From the NCBI RefSeq assembly GCF_016801865.2, contig NC_068939.1:3858382-3922381 (forward strand): a DNA stretch of 64,000 nucleotides, read 5' to 3'. The notes beneath the pieces were generated by a model. That model did not search any database. It saw only the letters and a list, made by a program, of their open reading frames with translations, and was not told the origin of the DNA. Position numbers and translations under genes: made by a program. Shown piece by piece: positions 20,401-31,678 of the stretch. Every line of letters begins with the position of its first letter. Within the stretch, counting starts at the first letter, position 1. This DNA is from Culex pipiens pallens (Eukaryota; Arthropoda; Insecta; Diptera; Culicidae).

Positions 20401-23400
20401 GTACTGTATGAATGGCAACCACAGCAAAAAGAAGAAGAAATGGAAACCAACCTAGTGTAATCAAAAAAAACTTTTTAACATACACTGACAACTTAATTAT
20501 CGCATCTTTTGCATTATTGATTGATTCATTGGTTGAGAAAAGGCGATGAAAAGTTATCATCATTAAACAGCAGCAGCAAGTGAAGTCTATATATGTAGCA
20601 TTTAATGAAAATAATATCTAAAAGAAATACAAAAAAGAACTAGCCTATTAATTTAAAATAGTTATTTATCTCAAAAAAGTAATAAAAAGGTGAAAAATAA
20701 CAATTAAAAAAAAACTTATAGCCGAAAACAAAAAACCTAGACAATTAGAAAAGTCACGTATAGAACATCTAAAAGTCGCTAAGTAAAAAAAGAGCAAAAT
20801 TTGAATAAGAGAATGAGAAATTGTAATTCAAAACTTCTTCCTCTCGTGGACAGCGAACACACAAGATAGAATATTACTTTGCGGATAAGATCAAAAACAA
20901 ACAAAACAAAAGAAAGAGGGGAAATCACACACACACACACACAAAAAGAAAACCAATAATATCACGTCATCTAGGAGAAAGAGACAAAAAACTAAGAAAA
21001 GCGCTCTGTTGTACAGTAAAAATATTTTTTCTCTATATTTCTCTATATCAGTTACTAATAGTAAGGTTTAAAGACAAAAGTATTTAAATAAAAAAGAAAA
21101 ATAATTAAGCTATAAGAACGCCGGGAAGTGCATATACACATGGGTAGAGTGGCGCGAAGCAAGGCCGATTCCGGCAGCCGTGAACCCCCTTTACAAAACT
21201 ATACACAGTAGGAAAAAACAACATGGTAATGTTACATCTTTTCCGTGTAATTACTTTTTACATTTTACATGGTGATAAAATTACATGGAAATAGAGGTAA
21301 TATTACAGCATTATTTTTATGTACTGTGTACCCAAAGCCCTGACCATCAAAGGGTCCCTAAACCAACAAGCAATCGAATCTGACATTCTCCATATCTCTA
21401 TTAACCGACAAAAAGGTAATACAAAATACTGCTTTTAACCTCCCCCGTAAAGTTCGTTGATTCGTTGCGATTTTAAGCATGCCTCCGGAATCGATCCTGC
21501 CTCGCAAAGGGTGTTTAGCAAGGACAACTGAGAGCGACAGCAAAAAATAGCAAATCGATATAAGCGCAGAAGCAGCAGCAGCAGCATCATTGTGAGATAT
21601 TAAAAGCAAACCAAAAAAAAAAAACGACACGTGTTAATTTTAATTTTTCTCCCTAACCCTTTCTCTTGTATTAGATAAGGCATTTTTTTTCTTGAAATCT
21701 TGATGTTGATAACAAAAAAAAAACAAATATTACAAATCGAAGGTAAACCAACGTTGCTATTGGCAGGAAACGGGAGAAAAAAAGCGGCGGCGTTTGCGAC
21801 AGAAGTATAAGGCAAAAAAAAAATAAACAAATGTTTAGAGCAGGATCGTGTATATTGTTACATTTAATCGTAAGTCCATTTTGAAGTTACTGACAAGTTA
21901 ATGAAGAATCTCTCTCAAAATAGTGTTGAAAGAATCGTAGGAAAATCATTCATCTCTATCTACACAATGGGCGAATACAATAAAGAAAGCAAAACAAAAA
22001 AAAAACTACCAATTTACCCTACCCTACAGTTTGCAAAACAACAACACGGTCACAACACTTCAACTCCGAAAGGACATCACAGCTAACCAAGAATGAAGAA
22101 TCACACCAACACAATCACACATAAACACAAAACAGCACAACAACACATTCAAACATTCACACACACCAACAGCATAAGAGCAAGAGATGATGTATCAACA
22201 ATACCCTATAACAGTGGAAGCAAAATAGCGACTAACGGAAAAAAAAATCAAGATGAAAAATGGACAATTGAAAATTGGTTTTCATGTTATTTAATAAAAA
22301 AAGAAACAAGTTAATAAGATTAAAGAAAACACAAGTGATGGCTTTCAAAATTATATAAAAGAAAAATCTAAAAAAATAAATAAAAGTTAATAAAAAGCTA
22401 ACAATTTTTCGCCTTTTGCATTAAAAAAAAAAATACACATACACAAAGAAAAAGTGACACGCTAGCCAACAAAACCAGTGATTAGGAAACATTACAATAC
22501 TGTTACAAACAAAAAAACTCTTCTCTCTGTTTCTCTGATGGCAATAGGAATCGAGAAACATAGTGGACACAATTTGGAAACTACTGCACTCGTAATAAAA
22601 GAAAATACACAAAGAAAAAAAACACACACAAACACACTTTTTCTTCTTGGTAGAAAATCCCCGTCTCCTAGACAACATCCACAGACAAAAAAACATTCAC
22701 TCACACCAGATAACAACCACAACAAAAACAAAACTACCAAAATGGTTCATCCCAAATCATTCATCATCGTGCGCGCCAACTATGAGCGACCCCACCGGGC
22801 ACCTCTCGAATACAACAACAACCTTGTTCCTTCTCTGGAAATGAAAATATAAGGAAAACAATTGCAAACTCTCTTCAGCTCTGAAATGCTCCTCCCCTTT
22901 TTCGCGTGAGAAACAAAACAATGCACACTCTTCACAAAACGCAAACCCTCCCTCCTCTTCTTCACGCAAACAACCAACAGCAAACAACAGCCAAACAAAA
23001 AAAAAATCTCACAAACAAACACTCACACACACACGCGCGCGCGCAGATAAAAGAACAAAGAACACAAACGAAGTGAGAGTAACCAACCGTGTGTAAAACT
23101 TGTCAATTTTCGCAAATAATAAAAAAAGACATCTACTGAAAGTCGAAGCAAAATACAATTAAAACTACAAATAAAAAAGAAATACAAAAGACAAAACAAA
23201 CAACAAACAGCAACAACAGCGAACGTAACCTTCTTTCAAAGTAAACAAAAAACTCCGAGCTAGAGTTGTTTAGGAAAATAACAAAAATTCTCACAACTTC
23301 AAACAAAATAGACAACCACCTTTGAGAGCAAACAACAAAAAGTCAAAAAGGGAGAGAACAAAAACAAAAACAAAAAAAAACTTTGCATGCAAAAACTTGA

Positions 23401-23705
23401 AAACAGAACATCAGACTACAGAAAAAAAGAAAAATCACTCCAAGTAGCAATAGACATGAGTTTCGAGCGCAGCAACCAAAACAAAAACAAAACAAACAAC
23501 AACAAAGCAAAACGAACGAACGAAACACTCACTCACATCAGAGAAAGAAAACAACAACAAGAAATGGAAGAAAAAGTAATCAGCTGTAATCTACTTCAAA
23601 ACAACAACAACAACAAAAAAAATGCTATTATAGTATGTAATGAAATTCCACAGAACCAGAGAAAAACAAAATCGTTGCAATAAAGATGAAAATATTAAGG
23701 ATAAA
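17469..23705 (+). other. Probable long distal 3' UTR exon of Syx1A
   Basis: About 6.2 kb with marked strand asymmetry: long runs of A and C (AAC, ACA, CACACA) and few T on the plus strand, unlike the flanking introns. I found no defined transposon inside, whereas the surrounding DNA has one every 1-2 kb. It starts after an acceptor AG at 17467-17468 and ends near an AATAAA at 23679. Very long neuronal 3' UTRs are common in insects. The assignment to Syx1A is by position and strand; RNA evidence is absent. The 17514-17708 frame at its start is short and repetitive, and I do not treat it as a protein. Confidence 0.6.
23679..23684 (+). terminator. Poly(A) signal AATAAA
   Basis: Canonical hexamer at the end of the A/C-rich stretch. 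It is followed by a G/T-rich segment (GGGGTGCGTTATTTTG from about 23718) suitable as a downstream element. The T-poor composition stops here. Confidence 0.6.
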
Positions 23706-23800
23706 AATTAAAACAAATGGGGTGCGTTATTTTGACTGGAAAGAAAATTCATTATTTTTTTCGTATGTACTAAGAAAATTGTTTGGAATTGTTTAACGTG

Positions 23801-24116
23801 CTTTTGTGGTTTTTTTTTTTTGCAAATTCTGCATATTTTTGGTCCCGAATGATCAATGAACGAAGTTTGCATCATTTAGTCATTTTGACAGTCAATTTGA
23901 CAGCTGTCGATCGATTTAGTGTCTTGAGCAAACTTGCAAGTTGTCGTGCTTTTGTGGTGTTTTTTTTTTGCAAATTCTGCATATTTTTGATTGGGTTGAA
24001 CCTTTTTGGGGGGCTCCCGAATGATCAATGAACGAAGTATGCATCATTTAGTCATATTGACAGTCAATTTGACAGCTGTCGATCGGTTTAGTGTCTTGTG
24101 CAAAGTTGTAAGTTGT
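23801..24116 (+). repeat. Tandem duplication, two units of about 145 and 170 bp
   Basis: Both units contain, in order, TGCTTTTGTGGT, a T run, GCAAATTCTGCATATTTTT, GAATGATCAATGAACGAAG, TTGACAGTCAATTTGACAG and TTTAGTGTCTTG. Unit 2 carries an extra 25-30 bases (GGGTTGAACC…GGGGGGCTC) that unit 1 lacks. Confidence 0.8.
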
Positions 24117-25003
24117 CTTGAGCTAGCACTAAAGTTTGCTAAATTTTTAAGTAACTTTTTTTCCACAAAATGTGAAACAATAATTTTATTTTCTATTTTT
24201 ATTATTTAAATTTGTTTTTGAAAATCAATAGAGACATCTTTTGAGTAACTGAGAAATATGGACAATAATTTGATAATAATATTTCACGATGATATGATTT
24301 TTTAACACATTTTTCAGAAAGTATTAAAACAGGGGTGCAACCTTTCGGCCCTGCCTTCCAGATCAGATTTGTGGATCTGGCGAACTGAACAGAATTTTTG
24401 ATAAAAGTTTAGAATTAAACAGTTCCTAACTAAACAAGTTATAAAGTTGTGTTGCAAATAAGGCTCATACATACATTTTGATTTTCAAAAAGGAAGGTAT
24501 GAAAAACCTTGTTATATCATAATTTTAGTGTCAGAGTGTACACAAGAATATAAAAAAAAACAAATTCCAATAAAACACGATTTCAGTTACAAAATTCAGC
24601 ATTTTTGTATGACCCAATCTAATCCAATCTAATTTTTTGTGTTGCGCTATTTTAATGTATAAAAATACATTAATATTTAAATACTTCCAAATTATTTGTT
24701 TTCAATGATCTAAAGATTGGAAAACAATTATGGGAAAATATATTTAGAATAGTAGTTGATCCGTACGACTACACAATTTTTTCGCGGTTTTTAAATGTTA
24801 TTTTTTTTATTTGGATGAAACTTTGTCTATGCTTCCCTATGTCAAAAGAAGTCATTTTCCATCGTTAGTTTTTCCATGCAGTTTTGGGGGCTGACCAAAG
24901 TGGGTATGTAAATGTATGTAATTCTGTATCTTGAGAAAGGATTTGGCGTCTTCGGAAAAGTTGATTTGGTGTCATTTTGGAAAAATAGAGACACGGAAAA
25001 AAA
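24117..25003. other. Intergenic sequence and foldback-family remnant
   Basis: From about 24790 the sequence matches one arm of the foldback family (GAAGTCATTTTCC, then GGCGTCTTCGG, then ACACGGAAAAAAACAG). The match resumes after the inserted SINE at 25826-25920, so the SINE landed inside an old foldback arm. Confidence 0.55.
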
Positions 25004-25421
25004 CAGTTTTTTTTATTTAACTTTTTAGCATTAGCATTAGCATTAACATTTGGAGGACGCCCCACAACCGGAAGGCTCCACAACGCTTATCCCACTGTTT
25101 GGTGTGGTTGTACTAGACCCTCATCCGGAACAATAATCTAACATGGGAGATACCATGTCTTCATCTTTTGATGAGTGTGTAATACTACCCAGGGCATAAA
25201 GGGGTCCTGGCCGGGTCCAAGCTATCCTCAGGGATGGGAAGGATCGTTAGTAAACACCTATCTAAAGTGCTCAAGGACCCCTACGTCACCTTAGTGGTAT
25301 AGATGTTTGTAGGGAGGTTTTGGATTCAATGTTATTTGGAGAGGTAGAACCCTAGGAAAAAAAAGGCGTTGCGGGTTGGGTTGGTTGTAACAGTATTCCT
25401 AATTCCAGTCTAGGCTCACCA

Positions 25422-25502
25422 AGTCGCCATGGCCTAGTGGTTAGCATTTTTTTTTGCTTACCAATCCAAAGGACGGGGGTTCGAACCCCGCCTCCAGCGA
25501 CT
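25422..25502 (+). repeat. tRNA-like sequence (SINE head or tRNA pseudogene)
   Basis: The ends AGTCGC and GCGACT are complementary. A-box-like TGGCCTAGTGG and a B box GGTTCGAACCCC are present. A T9 run interrupts the region after the D-arm and would terminate pol III, so it is not a working tRNA gene. Confidence 0.65.
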
Positions 25503-25520
25503 TTGATTTTTCGTTCATAT

Positions 25521-25685
25521 GGGACCATCCATAAACCACGTGGACACCTTAGGGGGGGGAGGGTTTGGCGGTTGTCCACGCTCCATACAAAAAAGATTTT
25601 ATTTGTATGGAAATTGTCCACGATGGAGGGGGGGGGGGGGTTTGAGATTTCCAAAAAAGTGTCCACGTGGTTTGTGGATGGTCCC
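25521..25685. mobile_element. 165-bp palindromic MITE
   Basis: Long inverted ends (GGGACCATCCATAAACCACG on the left; GGGACCATCCACAAACCACG as complement of the right) with TAT on both sides. The interior includes a further inverted CCATACAAA…TTTGTATGG core and a G run. Inserted in the SINE at 25027-25803. Confidence 0.85.
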
Positions 25686-25730
25686 TATTCAGCATTTCAA
25701 GTATTTCTATGTCCTTAACTTTCTCGATGA

Positions 25731-25803
25731 GAGCAGATGGGAATCAAACCCAGAACCATTCGCTTACAAAGCGAACACTGTAACCATTCAGCCACAGCTG
25801 CTC
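25731..25803 (-). repeat. 73-nt tRNA-like head of the SINE
   Basis: The end hexamers pair (GAGCAG with CTGCTC). There is a perfect 5-bp anticodon stem TTCGC/GCGAA around loop TTTGTAA (anticodon TGT, Thr-like), A-box-like TGGCTGAATGG and B-box-like GGTTTGATTCC. It keeps tRNA length but has a weak D-arm, and it is fused to SINE sequence. Confidence 0.7.
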
Positions 25804-25825
25804 CAGTTTTTTTATTTAACTTTTT

Positions 25826-28600
25826 GTTACTAAAAGTTGAATTCCCGAAATAAGTTTTTTTTTTAATATTCGAATATTTTTTATATGTTATAGGGTACAC
25901 AAAAAAATACATATTTTGAGCCATAGTGATGGTGTAAACTGTCGTTTAGGAGAAAAAATCGTTGTTTTATTCACATAATCGAATTTGCAATCGAAGTAAA
26001 ATCAAATCGAAAAATTGATAAAATTTACCATTTTATGTTATGACCACTTTTAGGTATTAATTTTTGATTAGTTTTCTTTTTTTTAAAGCTACTCAAAAAC
26101 AAATATTTATGGGCTGAGTAACTTTCCAACAACTTTCTCTCTGAGACTTTAGAAATTGGACATTTACTTTCTTAGGTACAGCTTCACAAAAAGTTCGAAT
26201 CGATGAAAATAGATTTTTCTTAGTGTCCCTGTAATAATCTGTTATTTTCAAATGACGATGTCACGGAAACTATTAGGTTTCCGATTTTCAATATTAAAAA
26301 TTAAAACACTTTTCTGATCTTTTCAATAAAAGCTCAGTTCAAAATTTTAAAATCAGGCTGAATTTTTGAAATGGTCTAAAAATAGGTAATTTTCCTTATG
26401 AACATATGGATTTGACCAAATTATAATCATGACCATAATTTAATATCCAAATTATCCAAAGTGAAATTTTCCATGGCCTTCGGAATATCCAGTCTGGATT
26501 GTAATACTCTATCCCTGAAATTAAAAAAAATAATAAAAGATATCAATTTATTTATATTCTTTAGAACGGCAAACTTCAATTTTAATTGAACGCTAATAAA
26601 ACTGATAAATTTTAATTCTGTTTCTTTTTTTGTGTACCCTTGTACTTTTTTTTGGATAGTGACCAAACATTTCCAGAGGACATACATTTTGACATACTTT
26701 TTTGAAATTTTGAAAATATTTCTGTTCCAAAGTTATCAAAGAGCTTTTATTTTGTAACTTTGGAGGCGGACAAATATTAACCGGGATATAGTCAGCTTGA
26801 AATTTAATTAATTAAAAAAAGTCCTGCCTGGAATATATCCTTAAAAAAATAATAAAAGTAAGACTAGATTAAATATCAAATTTGAAATCGAAATTGACCT
26901 CAACGATGATCCCAAAAATCATTGAAAACGATCTGAGTATGTGTAAAAGGCAATTTTATGAACAATAAATCAGCCGAGCCTATCAAAATAGCTCAATAAT
27001 AATTAAACTTGAAATTTTATACCAGCAATTTTTGAATCATTTGCATGTTTATGGAATAATATTTTCAGGGTAATCTTCAATCTATTTTAAACCGTCCAAA
27101 CAAGACTGATCTTTATCGTTGCGTCGTGTCCACTTCCGCGCGAACTCAGCTACGTCTATGTCACATTGTCACACTACTCTCCGTTCCACACCGTCAACGG
27201 AAATTGGCTTGGCTTGCGCATTTTTAATGGATAATGAACCCCTTGAATTGCGTGCTTTGTTTGTCGCACTGTTTAGGGTAACCCTAGCTATTGTGAGCAG
27301 GAACGCGTTCTTCTTAATTTCACTCACGTGATGATAATGACTTGATTTCAATTTGGAGTTGAATGAGCCAAGCTGGATGGGGAGGCGTGAGTTTGCATAA
27401 ATTATTGCAATATATATTTTTATTAGATCGGAAGGAACGGATGTAGGAAAGTGTGTAAGTCTGGCCCGAAGAAAAAAAAAACTGCTGCCGCAAGGTCAAA
27501 ACCCCCTGCTGTTTGCGTTCTAGCAAATACTGCGAAAAAAACTGCAAACGCACTTGCGAATTGGTAATTACGGGGGTTCTATACCGGTGTAATTTGCTTG
27601 CCGATGTGCCATATGGTCATTCGCATAGTTTGGGGGTAATTTGTTATGTGAGAGGGATTGAAGAATTGTTGGGAGTTCTATTAATAGCTTCTTGTTCAGT
27701 TCATTATCAAAAAATAATGTACAGCAAAAGATTATTTTTTTCGTCATCAGACGACACATTAAAAAAAATGTGGCAAAATGTACTATTATTAGAAGAAAAA
27801 CTGCACACAAAGCAAGGGTGCAAACACGTGCTTTATATGCAGGTGCTACGTGCTAGGGTAATCAAACAAGCTCTGTTTGCACGCTAGGGTGAACCTGTGT
27901 ATTGTTGTAAGTTACTTTTATTGACTGAACTTTAAATTTTTGTATTTTTTTCTTCAATTTGAAACAATGTTATGATAATTTTACTGTTCAGGCCAGAAAC
28001 ATTTGTTTTGGTTTGAATATAAAAAATAGAGAAGAATATAAATCAGTTCAGGAACAAAACATGTAACAAAAAGAATTACTTTGCATTTTTTTTTAGGAAA
28101 TAATTATTTTTTAAAAGAAGTTGTTTTATTAAATCCACTCCATTTCTTCATCAACAAAATGATAAATGCGTCTTCCATTATCTCAATAGTACCTGCTGAC
28201 AAATTGCTCACACTCAATGCCATGCTAGGTACAAATCGGAAGTTCTGACACTCTTCTTGGCGTACGCTCAGCTGCTTTTTCCACATAAAAGCATTATCTC
28301 TCGGGTTTTTTTGTAAGTTTTTTCTTGCTCACAAGCATGTAGCACAAACGCAGCAACCAGCAATTTCCGCTGCCACGATGAGGGTCAACCAACCAGCGAG
28401 CATGCTTTCATGAGCTCTCTCTCTGCGTGGAAAAAGGGAAAATACGAGCCGATCCAAAGGGGAACTTGAGAGCGAGCGCGAGAGAGAACCTGCACCAGCT
28501 GTGCTCACACACGCCTGCAAGCTTATACTTTTCCGAGGCGTATTCAGCGCCAATGGTCACATAACGGTTTGAGACGCGTTTGAGTGTTGAGCTTAAGCCT
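25826..28600. other. Intergenic DNA between Syx1A and GIPC
   Basis: After the foldback remnant (to about 25920) this is AT-rich DNA with a diverged 'CCAGTCTGGATTG' MITE end near 26490. From 27100 to 27890 and from 28130 to 28600 it is GC-balanced, low-repeat DNA. Frames at 27513-27887 and 28104-28553 have no recognisable domains, and I do not call them genes. Confidence 0.45.
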
Positions 28601-29565
28601 AGTTTCGACGTTGAGGTTTTTGAAAACTTTCTCGCGTGAGGCTTCGACGTCGCGTCGTCAGTATAGTACAGAGTTCAAGTCCACGAGAGATCGCGCGCTC
28701 TCACTCTCATACACCAGCCTGTTCCCGTTGTTCGGGGAATTGAAATTGTAATTGGTTTCGCTGCCGCAGCCGTCGAAGAAAGAAGTCTTTCCTTTCCTCT
28801 CAGTGTGAACGCGTGTAATTCACCGCGAAAGCGCTTTCAAAAGTTTGGCAAAAGCGCGAATTTTCCGCGGCGATCCAAGTGTGCCAGGTGTGTGTTTGGT
28901 GGTTGGGCTAAAATGTGACGTTTGTTTGTGGATGAAAATTGGAATGAAAAAAAGTTAATCAACTTCTCGACTCTTCAAAGCTAAATTTCAAGTGTGTACA
29001 TATTAAATTCCAGCTTTTTCCTTACAAAAATTGCGTGGTGGTGTGGTTCCTGTTATCAGCGCGCTTGTTGAAATAGTGTGTGTTGCGAGTGTTTGTGCAC
29101 TCTGGTGATAGATAAAAATACAGCCAATTATCACCTCGCGCAGTTCGCGGGCACTTCACCGTTCCGTTCTCGACAAGTGTTGGAGGCCACTCGCCGCGGA
29201 GAGTTTCGTACCTGGCCTGGGTCTGACGCGAGAAGCAGCAGCAGCAGTAGCAGAGAGAGAACCAGCAAATGATGAGGTGTTCGGCTTCGTTATCTGGCTA
29301 AAAAATTTCCCGAAAAATCAGTGCACTGAATTTTACCGTTTTTCACCCCCGAAAAGAAAATCAAAGGAAAAAGATTAATCCACACGCAGAGTGTGCGAGT
29401 GTGTACAGTGGTTTGGTGTGTGTGTTTTGTGTGATTAAGTTGCGAGCAACAAAAAAAAATCTGGATTAATTTGTAAAATCTTTCACATCCGGTTCCGGGA
29501 TTTCCAACCAACGAACGCACCCTAATATCTTCCACGTGTGCGAGCAACAAAAAAAATCTAACCAA
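28601..29565 (+). promoter_or_regulatory. GIPC promoter region and 5' UTR
   Basis: GC content rises sharply from about 28560, with GAGAG and CGCG clusters (possible GAGA-factor sites). An arthropod initiator-like TCAGT lies at 28658-28662, and an AGATC about 29 bases downstream is one base off ideal DPE spacing. The stretch 29290-29565 directly precedes the start codon and is likely 5' UTR. It contains the CAG microsatellite near 29236-29255. The exact transcription start and any 5' UTR intron cannot be settled from sequence. Confidence 0.45.
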
Positions 29566-29889
29566 ATGCCTTTGTTCAACAAAAAGAGTGCGAAAATCTC
29601 CAACCCATCCCCCCCTATGACGAAAGATCCCCACAACCAGCACCACCAGCAGCTGGGTCACCACCACTACGACAACAACAACTACTACAACGGGAAGAAC
29701 CCACCAACGGAGATGCCGACCGCTCCCCACATCGACGATCTGAGCGGAAACGGAAACGTTACCAAACCGACGCTCGTCTTCAACTGCCAGCTCGCCCATG
29801 GCAGTCCGACCGGATTCATTACGGGCTTCGCGAGCGTCAAGGAGCTGTACCAGAAAATTTCCGAATGCTACGACTTCTCCATGGACGAG
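29566..29889 (+). CDS. GIPC (kermit) coding exon 1
   Basis: Encodes residues 1-108 of a GIPC-family adaptor. The start is the first in-frame ATG, in context ACCAAATGC, and gives MPLFNKKSAK; upstream in-frame codons are not ATG. Residues 1-70 are a low-complexity head rich in His, Asn, Pro and Tyr, with a His/Gln run. From about residue 70 the conserved GIPC homology 1 region begins: LVFNCQLAHGSPTGFITGF and VKELYQKISECYDF, closely matching animal GIPC proteins. GH1 mediates dimerisation and autoinhibition. The exon ends GAG|GTAAGT in phase 0. GIPC proteins link PDZ-ligand cargo receptors to myosin VI on endocytic vesicles; in Drosophila, kermit acts with myosin VI and planar polarity components (family knowledge). 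Confidence 0.95.
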
Positions 29890-30473
29890 GTAAGTCGCGC
29901 AGTCGCCCTTATCTTATCACAAACACCCACACCCTCGCGATTTGATGGTGCTACTCAGGTGTCGCGGGATTTGCCGCTGAATGAACTTACCGCTCGATTG
30001 ATTGCTGCAATAGCGAATGGAATGCGATTGCCGAGTTGCTGAGCGTAGCCTACCGAATTGTTTGTTTGTACAGTGGAATTGAGACGAGTTGAGATGATTT
30101 CTTGGGGCGCGCGTTTTGTTTCGAGTGTGTTTCATTTTCTGGCACAATTTTGAAATCGGGGTATTTTTTAAGGGGTTGCGCACCGTTTGAAGAGTTGATT
30201 TGTTTTGTTGTAGATATAACTTGGCTGGGGAAACTACGATCAAGTTCATTGCTACTAATTCGATCATTATTGCAACATGTGTGTGTGTTGAGAGGCTTTT
30301 GTGCACTGTTTCAGGTTTACCAAATCGAGTTCAAATGCAAATATCTTTAGAAATTAAGCAATAAAGCTGACATGCAAACCTTACAAACGGGGAATGGGGA
30401 GATATAGCACTACAAACGCTGAAAAAATCTCAGTGGCATTTTTCTTTAAACTCGAGATATCTTCATTTAAAAT

Positions 30474-30919
30474 CCCGAACAGACGGTAATAACTGAATTC
30501 ATGCCATTTCAATAACAAATACTGTTAAAATAACAGAAAGTGTTATGGAATATTCTGAAAAATCAATTTTTGCATAAGAGTTCAATAACAGTTTATGTTA
30601 TCATAACAAAATTTGTTATAGGCCTGATATTGATTGAAAGCCAGAACAACTTGGGACTAACATTTTTTGTTATGGAAGAATACCTCCAACTGTTATTGGG
30701 ATGATCGGATTAGTTGTTAAAATAACAAAAAATAATAACAAAGATTTGTTCGAAGAATAACGTAAAATGTTATTAGTCTGTTATTACAATAACAATCCAA
30801 TAACAAAAAAATCATAACGGCGAATAACAAATCTTGTTATAAATGACATAACATGTTATTGGCCTAGTATTTTCAAATAACAAAGAATGTTATTCCCAAG
30901 TTATTTCCGTCTGCTCGGG
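30474..30919. mobile_element. MITE with 'CCCGAACAGACGG' ends and GTTAT/ATAAC repeats
   Basis: The inverted ends are CCCGAACAGACGGTAATAAC on the left and CCCGAGCAGACGGAAATAAC as complement of the right. AT adjoins both sides. The interior holds about fifteen ATAACA or TGTTAT motifs, many arranged as short palindromes. Non-coding. Confidence 0.8.
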
Positions 30920-31678
30920 ATGTCTAATTTTCAAGGGAAAAGTGTATGAGACCACCCTAACGAAATTCGAAAATTGTCCTACTATATATTTTTAAGGCTC
31001 TGGAAGGCATCATTCCAGATCGGCCATTTGGCGGCCATGTTTGTTTTAGAAAAACATTCAAATCTTGATTCAGAATGTATCAATCAAAAAATGGTTTTCT
31101 TTGTGTTGTTTGTAGAAGCATTTAAAGTTACATTTTCAAAATCACCCTAATCGTGAACCACTCTAATTTTCAACCAAACCAAAAATTGCGCCATTCAACA
31201 ACTCTTCCGAAGACGCCAAGCTCCAAAACTTCTGCATTTTTTTTTTCGGAAAGCCCATTTTCCACTTAATTTTACGATCTGGATCACTGTGCTATTATGG
31301 TTGAGGTGGATACGAGCTGTTTTTAATGATAAAAATTCCAAAATTTCTAAACCATTCAAAAGGGTAACTTAAGCTATTACAAAACAGAAATTACAATTCA
31401 AACTTTTCGTCAACATAATTTACCTTCAACCTCTACAAATAAATGTATTCTAACAAATAAATGTTAAAATTAAAAATTAATCATCTATACTTTTTGCTCT
31501 CCTGCTAATAAGACGTCATCCACAAATGACGTAGCATTTTTTTAAAACCCTCTCGGTAAAAAAAAAATCTTCATGCGAAATTCCCCTCAAAACATAATCG
31601 TTTTTTCTTGTTTCATTTTTATTATTTTGTTTTGCTATAATTTTTTTTGTGCTATAAAACGATATCATTGTAATTTAA
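30920..31678. other. Intronic repeat-like DNA
   Basis: AT-rich. A partial element near 31510-31540 carries GACGTCATCCACAAATGACG, an inverted GACGTCA/TGACGT pair. Nothing else definable. Confidence 0.4.

Larger units (their letters stand above)
25027..25803 (-). mobile_element. Long tRNA-headed SINE with (AATGCT)n tail, carrying nested insertions
   Basis: It is flanked by a duplication of about 22 bp (25004-25026 and 25804-25825, differing by one T in a T run). On the minus strand it begins exactly at a tRNA-like head (25803 to 25731) and ends in repeated AATGCT at 25048-25027, the layout of a LINE-mobilised retroposon. Its last 350 bp (25027-25383) are about 90% identical to 49301-49651, so both were probably copied by the same reverse transcriptase recognising this 3' end. 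It is interrupted by a MITE (25521-25685) and includes a plus-strand tRNA-like segment (25422-25502). Confidence 0.8.

Noticed and set aside
22478..22987. Frames of 124 and 76-91 codons in the 3' UTR tract
   Set aside because: Low-complexity Lys/Thr/Asn or Phe/Val peptides from A/C-rich DNA, no start context, no domain.
25422..25803. Functional tRNA genes
   Set aside because: The B boxes are good, but one copy has a T9 run inside and the other lacks a proper D-arm and is fused to a SINE body within a target duplication.
29536..29565. Upstream extension of the GIPC frame
   Set aside because: In frame, but the codons are not ATG. The ATG at 29566 has a good context and gives the family-like start.
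29290..29799. 169-codon open frame on the minus strand opposite GIPC exon 1
   Set aside because: It is the shadow of the 5' UTR and coding exon 1; its valine run is the complement of the AAC-rich codons. The plus strand is clearly the coding one.
29890..30042. Read-through of GIPC exon 1 into the intron
   Set aside because: The GTAAGT donor follows the conserved sequence, and the frame beyond it loses all GIPC similarity, which resumes at 60062.
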